Shown here: positions 8,114 through 18,472 of the stretch, one piece after another
How positions within the stretch are numbered: position 1 is the stretch's first letter
Layout of the letters: each line of letters starts with the position of its first letter
NCBI RefSeq assembly: GCF_945901735.1
Contig: NZ_CAMDLM010000009.1
Coordinates: forward strand, 1 to 64,000
Direction: 5' to 3'
DNA: 64,000 nt
Origin: Limnohabitans sp. Rim8
Lineage (GTDB): Bacteria > Pseudomonadota > Gammaproteobacteria > Burkholderiales > Burkholderiaceae_C
Program-made: the position numbers and the translations under genes
Notes under the pieces: model-generated
The model's database searches: none
Told to the model about the DNA's origin: nothing
What the model saw: the letters and a program-made list of their open reading frames with translations, nothing else

Positions 8114-10861
8114 ATGACAGCGGCAACACCACAACAACCGGGCCGTGACCTGGACGCCCAAGAGACCCGTGAATGGATGGACGCCCTGTCCGCAGTGATC
8201 GAAAAAGCGGGTCCCGCGCGCGCCCACTTTTTACTGGAAGAGCTGCTGGAAGAAGCCCGCCAGCACAGCATCGATTTGCCGTTTTCGGCCACCACGGGCT
8301 ACGTCAATACCATTGAGCCGCAAGAAGAAGAACGATCGCCCGGCAACCTGGAAATTGAAGAGCGCTTGCGCGCCTACATGCGCTGGAACGCCATGGCCAT
8401 GGTCGTCAAGGCCAACCGCCACAATCCTGAAGACGGCGGTGATTTGGGTGGCCACATTGGCTCGTTCGCCTCTTTGGCCAGTTTGTTTGGTGCGGGTTTC
8501 AACCATTTCTGGCACGCTGAGAGCGCCGAGCCTGGAAAAGAACACGGCGGTGATTGCCTCTACATCCAAGGCCACGTATCGCCTGGCGTCTATGCCCGTG
8601 CCTACCTTGAAGGCCGCTTGACCGAAGAGCAGTTGCTCAACTTCCGTCAAGAGGTCGACGGCAAGGGTTTGTCCAGTTATCCGCACCCCAAGTTGATGCC
8701 TGAGTTTTGGCAGTTCCCCACGGTGTCCATGGGGCTGGGTCCCTTGATGGCGATTTACCAGGCGCGCTTTTTGAAGTACCTGCACGCCCGTGGCATTGCC
8801 AACACCGAAAACCGCAAGGTCTGGGTGTTCTGCGGCGACGGCGAAATGGACGAGGTTGAGTCTTTGGGCGCCATCGGTTTGGCCGCCCGTGAGAACCTTG
8901 ACAACCTGGTCTTCGTGGTCAACTGCAATCTGCAACGCTTGGACGGCCCGGTGCGCGGCAACGGCAAGATCGTGCAAGAGCTTGAAGGTGAGTTCCGTGG
9001 CGCGGGCTGGAACGTCATCAAGCTGCTGTGGGGCTCCGGTTGGGACGCTCTGTTGGCCCGCGACAAAGAGGGTGCGCTCAAAAAAATCATGATGGACACG
9101 CTGGACGGCGACTACCAGGCCATGAAAGCCAACGACGGCGCCTATGTGCGCAAACATTTCTTTGGTCGCGATCCACGCACCTTGGAAATGGTGTCCAAGA
9201 TGTCTGACGAAGAAATCTTTGATCTGCGCCGCGGCGGACATGACTCCAAAAAGGTCTATGCCGCTTTCCACAAAGCTGTGAACCACACAGGCCAGCCGAC
9301 CGTGCTGTTGATCAAGACCGTCAAAGGTTTTGGCATGGGCAAAGCCGGCGAGGGCAAGAACAACGTGCACCAGACCAAGAAGCTGTCGGACGAGGACATC
9401 AAAGCCTTCCGTGACCGTTTCAATATCCCGGTGCCAGACAGCGAGCTGTCCAAGATTCCGTTTTACAAGCCTGCGGACGACACCCCGGAAATGAAGTACC
9501 TGCACGAGCGCCGCAAGGCCTTGGGCGGCTACTTGCCCCATCGCCGCACCCACAGCGATGAGAGTTTCACAGTACCGTCGCTTGATACATTCAAATCGGT
9601 CATGGAGCCCACTGCCGAAGGCCGTGAAATCTCGACCACCCAAGCGTATGTGCGCTTCTTGACACAGTTGCTGCGAGACCAGGCCTTGGGCCCCCGCGTG
9701 GTGCCGATTTTGGTGGACGAGGCCCGCACTTTCGGTATGGAAGGCCTGTTCCGCCAGATCGGTATTTACAACCCCGCAGGCCAGCAGTACACCCCGGTCG
9801 ACAAAGACCAGGTCATGTACTACAAGGAAGACAAAGCGGGCCAAATTTTGCAAGAAGGCATCAACGAAGCTGGCGGCATGTCGAGCTGGATTGCTGCGGC
9901 CACCAGCTACAGCACCAGCAACCGCATCATGGTGCCGTTCTACGTGTATTACTCCATGTTTGGCTTTCAGCGCATTGGCGATTTGGCCTGGGCGGCGGGC
10001 GACATGCAGGCACGCGGCTTCTTGCTCGGCGGCACCTCGGGCCGCACGACGCTCAACGGTGAAGGCCTGCAGCACGAAGACGGTCACAGCCACATCATGG
10101 CAGGTACCATCCCCAATTGCGTGTCGTATGACCCCACCTTTGCACACGAAGTCGGCGTTATCCTGCACCACGGTTTGAAGCGCATGGTCGAGAAGCAAGA
10201 CAACGTGTTTTATTACATCACCTTGCTGAACGAAAACTATGCAATGCCAGGCCTGACGCCCGGCACCGAAGAGCAGATCATCAAGGGCATGTATTTGTGC
10301 AAGCCCGGAGCCGTGCTACCGAAGGGCACCTCCGATGCCGGAGACAAGCGCGTGCAACTCTTGGGATCGGGCACCATCCTGCGCGAATCGATTGCCGCCC
10401 AAACCCTGCTGGCCACCGATTGGGGCATTCAGGCCGATGTGTGGAGCTGCCCAAGTTTTAACGAAATGACACGCGACGGCCAAGACGCTGAGCGACACAA
10501 CATGCTGCACCCGATGGAAACACCGCGTGTGTCGTTTGTGAGCCAACAGCTGGCCCAGCACAGTGGCCCCGTGGTTGCATCGACCGACTACATGAAGGCC
10601 TATGCCGAGCAGATCCGTCCGTTTATTCCAAAAAATTCGGATGGGTCTGGCCGCACCTACAAAGTGTTGGGCACCGACGGCTTTGGCCGTTCTGACTTTC
10701 GCAGTAAGCTGCGCGAGCACTTCGAGGTCAACCGCCACTACATCGTCGTGGCCGCCCTCAAAGCGCTCAGTGAAGACGGCGCACTGCCCGTCAGCCAAGT
10801 GGCTGAGGCGATCAAAAAGTACGGCATCAAAACCGACAAGATCAACCCCTTGTACGCATAA
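8114..10861 (+). CDS. aceE: Pyruvate dehydrogenase E1 (homodimeric type)
   Basis: 915 aa; GHIGSFASLASLFGAGFNHFWHA, GDGEMDEVESLGAIGLAAREN, TPVDKDQVMYYKEDK, SRTTLNGEGLQHEDGHS-like motifs. Confidence 0.97.
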   Translation: MTAATPQQPGRDLDAQETREWMDALSAVIEKAGPARAHFLLEELLEEARQHSIDLPFSATTGYVNTIEPQEEERSPGNLEIEERLRAYMRWNAMAMVVKANRHNPEDGGDLGGHIGSFASLASLFGAGFNHFWHAESAEPGKEHGGDCLYIQGHVSPGVYARAYLEGRLTEEQLLNFRQEVDGKGLSSYPHPKLMPEFWQFPTVSMGLGPLMAIYQARFLKYLHARGIANTENRKVWVFCGDGEMDEVESLGAIGLAARENLDNLVFVVNCNLQRLDGPVRGNGKIVQELEGEFRGAGWNVIKLLWGSGWDALLARDKEGALKKIMMDTLDGDYQAMKANDGAYVRKHFFGRDPRTLEMVSKMSDEEIFDLRRGGHDSKKVYAAFHKAVNHTGQPTVLLIKTVKGFGMGKAGEGKNNVHQTKKLSDEDIKAFRDRFNIPVPDSELSKIPFYKPADDTPEMKYLHERRKALGGYLPHRRTHSDESFTVPSLDTFKSVMEPTAEGREISTTQAYVRFLTQLLRDQALGPRVVPILVDEARTFGMEGLFRQIGIYNPAGQQYTPVDKDQVMYYKEDKAGQILQEGINEAGGMSSWIAAATSYSTSNRIMVPFYVYYSMFGFQRIGDLAWAAGDMQARGFLLGGTSGRTTLNGEGLQHEDGHSHIMAGTIPNCVSYDPTFAHEVGVILHHGLKRMVEKQDNVFYYITLLNENYAMPGLTPGTEEQIIKGMYLCKPGAVLPKGTSDAGDKRVQLLGSGTILRESIAAQTLLATDWGIQADVWSCPSFNEMTRDGQDAERHNMLHPMETPRVSFVSQQLAQHSGPVVASTDYMKAYAEQIRPFIPKNSDGSGRTYKVLGTDGFGRSDFRSKLREHFEVNRHYIVVAALKALSEDGALPVSQVAEAIKKYGIKTDKINPLYA

Positions 10862-10876
10862 AAACTGGAGACGAAC

Positions 10877-12532
10877 ATGGCATTGGTAGAAGTTCAAGTC
10901 CCGGACATCGGGGATTTAGATGAAGTGGCCGTCATTGAGTTGATGGTCAAAGTGGGCGACTCGGTGAAAGCCGAGCAGTCGCTGATCACGGTGGAGTCCG
11001 ACAAAGCCTCGATGGAAATTCCGTCGAGTACGGCCGGGGTCGTCAAAGAAATGCGCGTGGCGCTGGGTGACAAGGTCAAACAAGGCTCGGTCGTGATGGT
11101 GGTGGAAGCTGCTGGTGAGTCTGCTGCACCGGCTGCTGCACCTGTCGCCGCTGCAGCCCCTTCGCCTGTGGCTGCACCCCTGGCTGCCGCAGCGCCTGCT
11201 GCATCTGGCCCCGTGCAAGTGCACGTGCCCAACATTGGCGACTTCAAAGACGTGGCCGTCATCGAAGTCATGGTCAAGCCGGGCGACACCATCAAGGCCG
11301 AGCAATCACTCATCACCGTCGAGTCCGACAAGGCCTCGATGGAAATCCCGTCCTCACACGCGGGCGTGCTCAAAGAGCTCAAAGTCAAAGTGGGCGACAC
11401 GGTCAATATTGGTGACCTGTTGGCCATTTTGGAAGGCACCGTGGCTGCTGCTGCGCCTGTGGTGGTGGCTGCGGTTGCTGCGGCCCCAGCAGCTTCTGCG
11501 GCTGTGGCCTCGGCACCCGCTGCTGCGCCCACCCCAGTGGCTGCAGCTTTGGCTGCCGTTGCCGCGCCTGCCCACGCCCCTGGTGGCAATACCGTGGGCT
11601 TGCCGCACGCGTCGCCCTCGGTGCGCAAGTTTGCCCGCGAGCTGGGTGTGCCTCTCGCAGAAGTCAAAGGCTCTGGCCTCAAAGGCCGGATCACCGAGGC
11701 CGATGTGCAAGCTTTCACCCAGGCCGTCATGTCGGGTGCTGCGCAAACCATAGCGCAAGCAGCCAAAGCGCCTGCGGCTTCGGGTGGTGATGGTGCTGGC
11801 TTGGGCTTGATCCCATGGCCGAAGGTCGACTTTGCCAAATTCGGCCCCATCGAGCGCAAAGAGATGGGCCGCATCAAGAAGATCAGCGGTGCCAATCTGC
11901 TCCGCAACGCCATCATGATCCCGGCCGTCACCAACCACGACGACGCCGACATCACCGACCTCGAAGCCTTCCGCGTGTCGACCAACAAAGAGAACGAAAA
12001 GTCGGGCGTCAAAGTCACGATGCTGGCTTTCTTGATCAAGGCCTGCGTGGCCGCGCTCAAGAAATACCCCGAGTTCAACAGCTCGCTGGATGGCGATGCC
12101 ATCGTCTACAAAAACTACTGGCACATCGGCTTTGCGGCAGACACGCCCAACGGTTTGATGGTTCCGGTCATCCGCGATTGCGACAAAAAAGGCATTTTGC
12201 AAATCAGCCAGGAAATGGGCGAATTGGCCAAGAAGGCGCGTGACGGCAAACTCGGCCCCGCAGAAATGACCGGCGCCACCTTCACCATCTCCAGCCTGGG
12301 AGGCATTGGTGGCAAGTACTTCACGCCCATTATCAACGCGCCCGAAGTGGCCATCCTCGGTGTGTGCAAGAGCACCATGGAGCCGGTGTGGGACGGCAAG
12401 CAGTTTGTGCCGCGCCTGATGCTGCCCCTGTCTTTGACGTGGGACCACCGCGTCATCGACGGCGCCGCAGCGGCACGCTTCAATGCGTTCCTCGGTCAAA
12501 TCCTCAGCGACTTCCGTCGGGTATTACTCTAA
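10877..12532 (+). CDS. aceF: Pyruvate dehydrogenase E2 (dihydrolipoamide acetyltransferase), two lipoyl domains
   Basis: Two [12 protein letters not shown] lipoyl motifs, Ala/Pro linkers, E3/E1-binding domain [14 protein letters not shown], catalytic [18 protein letters not shown]. Confidence 0.97.
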   Translation: MALVEVQVPDIGDLDEVAVIELMVKVGDSVKAEQSLITVESDKASMEIPSSTAGVVKEMRVALGDKVKQGSVVMVVEAAGESAAPAAAPVAAAAPSPVAAPLAAAAPAASGPVQVHVPNIGDFKDVAVIEVMVKPGDTIKAEQSLITVESDKASMEIPSSHAGVLKELKVKVGDTVNIGDLLAILEGTVAAAAPVVVAAVAAAPAASAAVASAPAAAPTPVAAALAAVAAPAHAPGGNTVGLPHASPSVRKFARELGVPLAEVKGSGLKGRITEADVQAFTQAVMSGAAQTIAQAAKAPAASGGDGAGLGLIPWPKVDFAKFGPIERKEMGRIKKISGANLLRNAIMIPAVTNHDDADITDLEAFRVSTNKENEKSGVKVTMLAFLIKACVAALKKYPEFNSSLDGDAIVYKNYWHIGFAADTPNGLMVPVIRDCDKKGILQISQEMGELAKKARDGKLGPAEMTGATFTISSLGGIGGKYFTPIINAPEVAILGVCKSTMEPVWDGKQFVPRLMLPLSLTWDHRVIDGAAAARFNAFLGQILSDFRRVLL

Positions 12533-12535
12533 TCC

Positions 12536-12574
12536 TTGGGGGCGGACCCAAGCGCAGCTTGGCTCGGCCCCCAA
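12536..12574. repeat. Intercistronic long hairpin between aceF and lpdA
   Basis: TTGGGGGCgGAcCCAAGC-gca-GCTTGGcTCgGCCCCCAA near-perfect inverted repeat. Confidence 0.85.
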
Positions 12575-12589
12575 CCTCCTGAGAAGAAC

Positions 12590-14437
12590 ATGGCACTCAT
12601 CAATATTCAAGTTCCCGACATCGGCGACTTCGACGAAGTCACCGTGATCGAGCTGATGGTCAAGGTGGGCGACACCGTCAAATCTGACCAAAGTCTGATC
12701 ACCGTGGAGAGCGACAAGGCCTCCATGGAAATTCCTTGCAGCCACGGTGGCGTGGTCAAAGAACTCAAGGTCAAGCTCGGCGATAAGGTCAAACAAGGCT
12801 CGGTGGTGTTGGTGCTGGAAGGCGAGGGCGCTGCGGCGGCCCCGGCTGCCGCTGCTGCTGCTCCAGTGGCTGCTCCGTCATCTGCACCTGCTGCAAACGT
12901 AGCTGCACCAGTGGCATCAGCCCCCGCACCCACTGCCTCATCGTTTGGCGGTTCTGCCGATATCGAATGCGATGTGCTCGTGTTGGGCGGTGGCCCCGGC
13001 GGTTACTCGGCGGCGTTCCGTGCGGCCGACCTCGGTTTGAACGTGGTCATCGTTGAACGTTACGCCACCTTGGGCGGCGTGTGTTTGAACGTGGGTTGCA
13101 TCCCTTCCAAAGCCTTGCTACACGTCGCAGCGGTGATGGACGAAGTCAGCCACATGGCCGATCTGGGCGTGGACTTCGGCGCGCCGGTGGTCAACATCGA
13201 CAAGCTGCGCGGGCACAAAGAAAAAGTCATTGGCAAACTCACAGGCGGCTTGGCGGCCATGGCCAAGATGCGCAAGGTGACTACCGTGCGCGGCTTGGGC
13301 CAGTTTGTGGGTGCCAACCACCTCGAAGTGTCTGAGACCACCGGCACCGCGCAAGAACAAAACGGCAGCAAAAAAGTGATCGCTTTCAAGAAGGCCATCA
13401 TCGCTGCAGGCTCGCAAGCCGTGCGTTTGCCTTTCATGCCCAACGATCCTCGGGTCGTGGACAGCACCGGCGCTTTGGAACTCAAAGAAGTGCCCAAACG
13501 CATGCTGATTCTCGGTGGCGGCATCATCGGCCTAGAGATGGGCACTGTTTACAGCACGCTGGGCGCACGCCTGGACGTGGTGGAAATGATGGACGGTCTG
13601 ATGCAAGGCGCCGACCGCGACTTGGTCAAGGTCTGGCAAAAGATGAACGCCAAGCGCTTTGACCACATCATGCTCAACACCAAAACCGTGTCAGCCAAAG
13701 CTTTGCCTGAAGGCATTGAAGTCACTTTTGCCCCGGCGCAAGAAGGAGGCACCGCCCCTGCACCCCAGGTTTACGACTTGGTGCTGCAAGCCGTGGGCCG
13801 CACACCCAACGGCAAAAAACTCGCCGCTGAAAAAGCGGGTGTGTTTGTGACCGACCGCGGCTTCATCAACGTGGACATTCAAATGCGCACCAACGTGCCG
13901 CACATCTTCGCCATTGGCGACATCGTGGGCCAGCCCATGTTGGCGCACAAGGCGGTGCACGAAGCACACGTGGCGGCAGAAGTGATTGCGGGCGAACTGC
14001 AAGGCAACAAAGAACTCGCTGCCGCTGCGTTCAACGCACGTGTCATCCCCAGCGTGGCCTACACCGACCCCGAAGTGGCCTGGGTGGGCCTGACCGAAGA
14101 CCAGGCCAAGGCCCAAGGCATCCAGGTCAAGAAGGGCTTGTTCCCTTGGTCGGCTTCTGGCCGCGCCATTGCCAACGGCCGTGACGAAGGTGTGACCAAA
14201 CTGCTGTTTGACGATTCACCCGAGGCCCATGGCCACGGCAAGATCCTGGGCGGCGGCATGGTGGGCACGCACGCGGGCGACATGATTGGGGAGATCGCTC
14301 TCGCCATCGAAATGGGCGCAGACGCCGTGGACATCGGCAAAACCATTCACCCGCACCCCACGCTGGGCGAAAGCATCGGCATGGCGGCAGAAGTGGCGCA
14401 TGGCAGTTGCACGGACGTGCCGCCTGGCAAGAAGTAA
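12590..14437 (+). CDS. lpdA: Dihydrolipoamide dehydrogenase with N-terminal lipoyl domain (PDH E3)
   Basis: [13 protein letters not shown] lipoyl motif, then [18 protein letters not shown] and [17 protein letters not shown] redox motif; internal ATG used (ORF track start 12536 lies in the hairpin). Confidence 0.95.
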   Translation: MALINIQVPDIGDFDEVTVIELMVKVGDTVKSDQSLITVESDKASMEIPCSHGGVVKELKVKLGDKVKQGSVVLVLEGEGAAAAPAAAAAAPVAAPSSAPAANVAAPVASAPAPTASSFGGSADIECDVLVLGGGPGGYSAAFRAADLGLNVVIVERYATLGGVCLNVGCIPSKALLHVAAVMDEVSHMADLGVDFGAPVVNIDKLRGHKEKVIGKLTGGLAAMAKMRKVTTVRGLGQFVGANHLEVSETTGTAQEQNGSKKVIAFKKAIIAAGSQAVRLPFMPNDPRVVDSTGALELKEVPKRMLILGGGIIGLEMGTVYSTLGARLDVVEMMDGLMQGADRDLVKVWQKMNAKRFDHIMLNTKTVSAKALPEGIEVTFAPAQEGGTAPAPQVYDLVLQAVGRTPNGKKLAAEKAGVFVTDRGFINVDIQMRTNVPHIFAIGDIVGQPMLAHKAVHEAHVAAEVIAGELQGNKELAAAAFNARVIPSVAYTDPEVAWVGLTEDQAKAQGIQVKKGLFPWSASGRAIANGRDEGVTKLLFDDSPEAHGHGKILGGGMVGTHAGDMIGEIALAIEMGADAVDIGKTIHPHPTLGESIGMAAEVAHGSCTDVPPGKK

Positions 14438-14456
14438 AAGTTTCAAACTCCAAATC

Positions 14457-14490
14457 AAAAAGCCCGTATGGGGAACCGTACGGGCTTTTT
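14457..14490. terminator. Rho-independent terminator after the PDH operon
   Basis: AAAAAGCCCGTA...TACGGGCTTTTT inverted repeat. Confidence 0.85.
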
Positions 14491-14496
14491 GTATTT

Positions 14497-14630
14497 TGGA
14501 TCTCGTCCAGCACCAGCACGCAGCTGCCCGCTTGGGCCGCGAGCGCTCGGCTCGCTTGCCATTGGGTGCCCAGCCAGACTTGGCCTTGCAGACCGGGGCC
14601 ATCGGCACTGGCACTGTCACTGTGCTGGGC
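14497..14630 (-). pseudogene. Fragment of an AAA ATPase gene of the ATPase-plus-DUF4143 type
   Basis: Reverse-strand translation SASADGPGLQGQVWLGTQWQASRALAAQAGSCVLVLDEIQ resembles the Walker B region (LVLDEIQ); no flanking Walker A or C-terminus. Confidence 0.5.
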
Positions 14631-14652
14631 TTTGGGGCTGGTGCTTGTTCAG

Positions 14653-14686
14653 ACAAAGCCCGAACTGGCAACGGTTCGGGCTTTGT
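14653..14686. terminator. Second strong stem-loop, probable terminator
   Basis: Perfect 13-bp inverted repeat ACAAAGCCCGAAC...GTTCGGGCTTTGT. Confidence 0.65.
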
Positions 14687-14876
14687 GCTTTGTTGGGCGG
14701 CTCCATCACCGAAAAATACTGCGCACTTGGACAGTCTTTTGACCATCGCATTTGTGTTACAGTTTTTTGGACCTCTTCTTAGATCTGCCCAAGTTGCTGT
14801 TAACGGTATCTGTCGGATGCTTGAAGGCCCTGGCGGCGCTGGCTGTATCTTTCCTCACTCAATATCGGAAAAATCC

Positions 14877-15764
14877 ATGGGTCATACTGAATTTGTATCT
14901 ACAAAAACGGACTGGCCTTTTAGCGTTCGACCACTCACGCCCCATTTAGGAGCGGAGATCAGCGGAGTCAATCTGTCAGATGAAATGACGCCCGAAGTCC
15001 TTGCCGGCATTCACCGCGCGTTTTTGCAATACCAAGTTCTTTTGTTTCCGCCCCAAGACGTTCCACCTGCACAGCAAGTCAAGTTAGCCCAATGCTTTGG
15101 AGAAGTTCAGGTCCATGTGATGAACCAATACCATGCCGACGGATTTCCTGAGCTGTATCGGCTCTCCAATCTGAACGCCGAGGGCAAGCCTAATGGCAAG
15201 CATCCCGACAAAGGCACCATGCAATGGCATACCGATGGATCTTGGCAACGCGTCACTGGGCACGCCACTGTGATTTACGGTGAGGTGATGCCTGAACCAG
15301 GTCAAGGCGGGCAAACCCACTTCTGCGACATGTATGGCGCCTATGAACGGTTGAGTCCTGAATGGAAAAAACGCATTGCCAATTTGCGCGCAGTGCATAA
15401 CCTTGATTTTTCACGCACGCGCAGGCATGGCGAAGACCCTATGACTGAAGACCAGCGCAAAGCTGTGCCTCCAGTCGATCAACCTATCGTTCGTACCCAT
15501 ACAGAAACGGGCCGAAAATGTTTGTATTTAGGCGACCATGCGGAATACGTTGTGGGTATGCCTTACGAAGAAGGCCGTGCTCTGATTGAAGAACTCAACC
15601 GAATGGCCATCCATGCAGACTTGTCTTATGAACATGACTGGCAAATACACCAACTCATTGTTTGGGACAATCGTTGCTTGCTTCATAAAGCCACCCCTTA
15701 CGACCCACACACCCAAAGCCGGGTGATTCGTCGTTGCACCGTTGTAGGTGAAGTTCCTGTTTAA
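14877..15764 (+). CDS. TauD/TfdA-family Fe(II)/2-oxoglutarate dioxygenase
   Basis: MQWHTDGSW (HxD), DNRCLLHKATPYD distal His, C-terminal Arg; start at internal ATG (MGHTEFVS). Confidence 0.9.
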   Translation: MGHTEFVSTKTDWPFSVRPLTPHLGAEISGVNLSDEMTPEVLAGIHRAFLQYQVLLFPPQDVPPAQQVKLAQCFGEVQVHVMNQYHADGFPELYRLSNLNAEGKPNGKHPDKGTMQWHTDGSWQRVTGHATVIYGEVMPEPGQGGQTHFCDMYGAYERLSPEWKKRIANLRAVHNLDFSRTRRHGEDPMTEDQRKAVPPVDQPIVRTHTETGRKCLYLGDHAEYVVGMPYEEGRALIEELNRMAIHADLSYEHDWQIHQLIVWDNRCLLHKATPYDPHTQSRVIRRCTVVGEVPV

Positions 15765-15871
15765 AGCGCGAATACGCCAAAACAGCTAACCGCTGAGAGG
15801 CAACACCACAGACGAACACATCCCGGTGGGCGGGCATCAGCAACACAATGACGCCTTCGATCAATCTTGAG

Positions 15872-16831
15872 TCACGTCAGAAATTCTTCAACTTCAGGGT
15901 CTTTCAAGGTCAACAACTCCACACCCTCCTGAAGTTGAAAATGACCTGCTTGCAATTGTGCAATGAACAAGCGTAAAAATGCGCGGGAACATGGCATCAG
16001 ATCGCGCGCAGTCGAGCGCGAAATTTGAATGGCGCGATGAAAATCGCCAAAATCCAATGCCCTGTGTGTGGTCTGGGCATGCGTCGAAGATTGACAACTC
16101 AAGCTGGGTAAAAACGTCATTCCCAAGCCCGCCGCGATCATGCCCACCAAGGTGGATTGCTGATCGACTTCGATCAACGGCACTGGACTTTGAATCTTGT
16201 CGAGCAGCGGATTGACCATGTCTCTGATAGCCCCACGCCGCATCACGATGAACTGCTGACGCTGCAAATCTTTCAAGCGAATTTGTGGGTGTTGTGCCAA
16301 CGGGGCTGCGCTGCAGCCGACCCACCGCAAACGGTCTTTCAGGATGGGCAAGTTCTTGAAACTGTCGCCTTTTTGGACATTCGAAAAAATAGCGAAATCA
16401 CCTTCACCCGTTTGCATCAACAAGCGCAGTTGAGGGTCGGGATGGTCATGCACTTGAATCTCGACCTCCGGATGCAAGTCGCCATAGGCCTTCACCACCA
16501 TTGGAAGCAGCAGATGCGCGACAGAGGGGATGCTGAGCACGCTGACACTGCCGTGCTGCCCATTTGCCCACTGTCGTGTGTTGTGCAGCAAGCGGTTGTT
16601 CATTTCCAGCACCCGCTGCGCATCCCTGAAAAACACGACCCCCGCGGGAGTCAGCTGAAGAGAGCGGGTGGTGCGAGTCATGAGTTTGACCCCAGCGATG
16701 GTTTCCAAATTTGCAATGGCCTGACTGAATGCAGGTTGACCCATGTGCAACTGATGGGCCGCTTTGACCATGGAGCCCGTTTCGATGGCGCTGACAAAGG
16801 CTTGTAAATGCCGAGGGTTAAAGTAATTCAT
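15872..16831 (-). CDS. LysR-family transcriptional regulator
   Basis: N-terminal HTH (LQAFVSAIETGSMVKAAHQLHMGQPAFSQAIANLETIAGVKLMTRTTRSLQLTPAG). Confidence 0.93.
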   Translation of the reverse strand: MNYFNPRHLQAFVSAIETGSMVKAAHQLHMGQPAFSQAIANLETIAGVKLMTRTTRSLQLTPAGVVFFRDAQRVLEMNNRLLHNTRQWANGQHGSVSVLSIPSVAHLLLPMVVKAYGDLHPEVEIQVHDHPDPQLRLLMQTGEGDFAIFSNVQKGDSFKNLPILKDRLRWVGCSAAPLAQHPQIRLKDLQRQQFIVMRRGAIRDMVNPLLDKIQSPVPLIEVDQQSTLVGMIAAGLGMTFLPSLSCQSSTHAQTTHRALDFGDFHRAIQISRSTARDLMPCSRAFLRLFIAQLQAGHFQLQEGVELLTLKDPEVEEFLT

Positions 16832-16923
16832 TTAAATCAAATAATGATTCATAAAAATCGATTTGTAGCATGGAATGAAGTTGGCTAGCATGGACCACAA
16901 GTTGCCCCAGAGACCCATTGCCC

Positions 16924-18441
16924 ATGAAAACCGTTTTTGTTTTATTCGACTCGCTTAATCGCAAAGCCTTGAGTTGCTATGGCGGCAAAGACATCGCTAC
17001 CCCCAATTTTCAACGCTTGGCAGACCGATCTGTGGTGTTTGACAACCATTACGTGGGCAGCTTGCCCTGCATGCCCGCACGACGTGACTTGCACACAGGT
17101 CGACTGAATTTTCTGCACCGCGGGTGGGGGCCGCTGGAGCCGTTTGACCATTCTTTTGCAGCGCTGCTGCACAAACACAATGTCTACAGCCATTTGATTT
17201 CAGACCACTTCCATTACTGGGGAGATGGTGGTGCCACTTACCACAACCGTTACGACACCTACGATTTCATCCGTGGGCAGGAAGGCGACCCTTGGAAGGC
17301 GATGGTGGACCCGCCTTGGAAGCGTTTCAAAGAGATGTACCACTCCGTTCAGTATTCAGAGCAGCGGCGCAACAAGTTGTCGCGCAACATGATCAACCGC
17401 GAACACATCAAGGAATACCCAGACTTTCCATCGGTCAGGTGCTTTGATTCCGGCTTGGATTTTCTCAACACCAACCAAAGCGCAGACCAATGGTTGCTCC
17501 ACCTGGAAACGTTTGATCCGCACGAGCCTTTTCACGCACCCAAAGAGTTTCGCCAAGCTTTTTCGACCGATTACAAAGGCCCCACACTGGACTGGCCCCC
17601 CTATGCGCGCGTGACCGAGACCTTTGACGAATGCGAAGAGTTGCGCGCCAACTACGCTGCCATCATCGCGCTGTGTGACCACGAGTTGGGGCGTTTGCTG
17701 GACCATTTTGATGCCCATGATTTGTGGAAAGACACCGCTTTGATCGTGACCACTGATCACGGTTTTTTGTTGGGTGAGCACGATTGGTGGGCGAAAAACA
17801 TCATGCCTTGTTACAACGAAGTGGCGCACATTCCGTTGTTCATTCATCACCCCAAGCATGTGGCGCAAGCCGGCACCCGAAGGCAATTGCTCACCCAAAC
17901 CATGGACATCATGCCCACGCTGATGGACATTTATGGTGCGCCGTTGCCACCCGAGGTGTCAGCCCATTCTTTGCTACCCGCCTTGGCAGATGTGCAGTTG
18001 CGCAACCGTGAAGCCTGTATTTACGGTGTTTTTGGCAGCGCTGTGAACGTGACCGACGGGCGATACACCAGCTTCATTTATCCGCCCGATGTGCATGGGG
18101 GCAATTTGAATCAGTACACCTTGATGCCCATGCACATGAAAGAGTTTTTCAGCATTGACGAGCTGCAGCAAGCGCAACTGGTGCCTTCGATGCCCTTTTC
18201 GAGGGCCGCTCCGGTGATGAAAATCCCGGCGACGCCCAAATCGCCTTTCTACAACCACCAAGGGCCTGGCACCTTGAAAGACACCGTCTCTGCGGTGTTT
18301 GATTTGCAAACCGATCCTTTGCAAAAAACACCGTTGACGGACCCCCTCATCCAAGCGCGGATGCACCAATTGGCGATAGACCAAATGAAAGTTCAACATG
18401 CACCGGCTGAATATTTCGACCGGCTTGCGCTGGCCGCATGA
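16924..18441 (+). CDS. Type I sulfatase
   Basis: LFDSLNRKALSCYG, formylglycine motif LPCMPARRDLHTG (C-x-P-x-R), TTDHGFLLGEHDWWAKN. Confidence 0.92.
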   Translation: MKTVFVLFDSLNRKALSCYGGKDIATPNFQRLADRSVVFDNHYVGSLPCMPARRDLHTGRLNFLHRGWGPLEPFDHSFAALLHKHNVYSHLISDHFHYWGDGGATYHNRYDTYDFIRGQEGDPWKAMVDPPWKRFKEMYHSVQYSEQRRNKLSRNMINREHIKEYPDFPSVRCFDSGLDFLNTNQSADQWLLHLETFDPHEPFHAPKEFRQAFSTDYKGPTLDWPPYARVTETFDECEELRANYAAIIALCDHELGRLLDHFDAHDLWKDTALIVTTDHGFLLGEHDWWAKNIMPCYNEVAHIPLFIHHPKHVAQAGTRRQLLTQTMDIMPTLMDIYGAPLPPEVSAHSLLPALADVQLRNREACIYGVFGSAVNVTDGRYTSFIYPPDVHGGNLNQYTLMPMHMKEFFSIDELQQAQLVPSMPFSRAAPVMKIPATPKSPFYNHQGPGTLKDTVSAVFDLQTDPLQKTPLTDPLIQARMHQLAIDQMKVQHAPAEYFDRLALAA

Positions 18442-18472
18442 CCTCTGTACTTCACTTAAAAAGGACTGAACG

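Noticed and set aside
8231-10198. 655-aa minus-strand ORF opposite aceE
   Set aside because: Antisense shadow ORF in GC-rich coding DNA; the plus-strand aceE is unambiguous and the antisense product has no recognisable motif.
10877-12800. Repeated DNA segments in aceF and lpdA
   Set aside because: Explained by tandem homologous lipoyl domains ([11 protein letters not shown]), not by a mobile or structural repeat.
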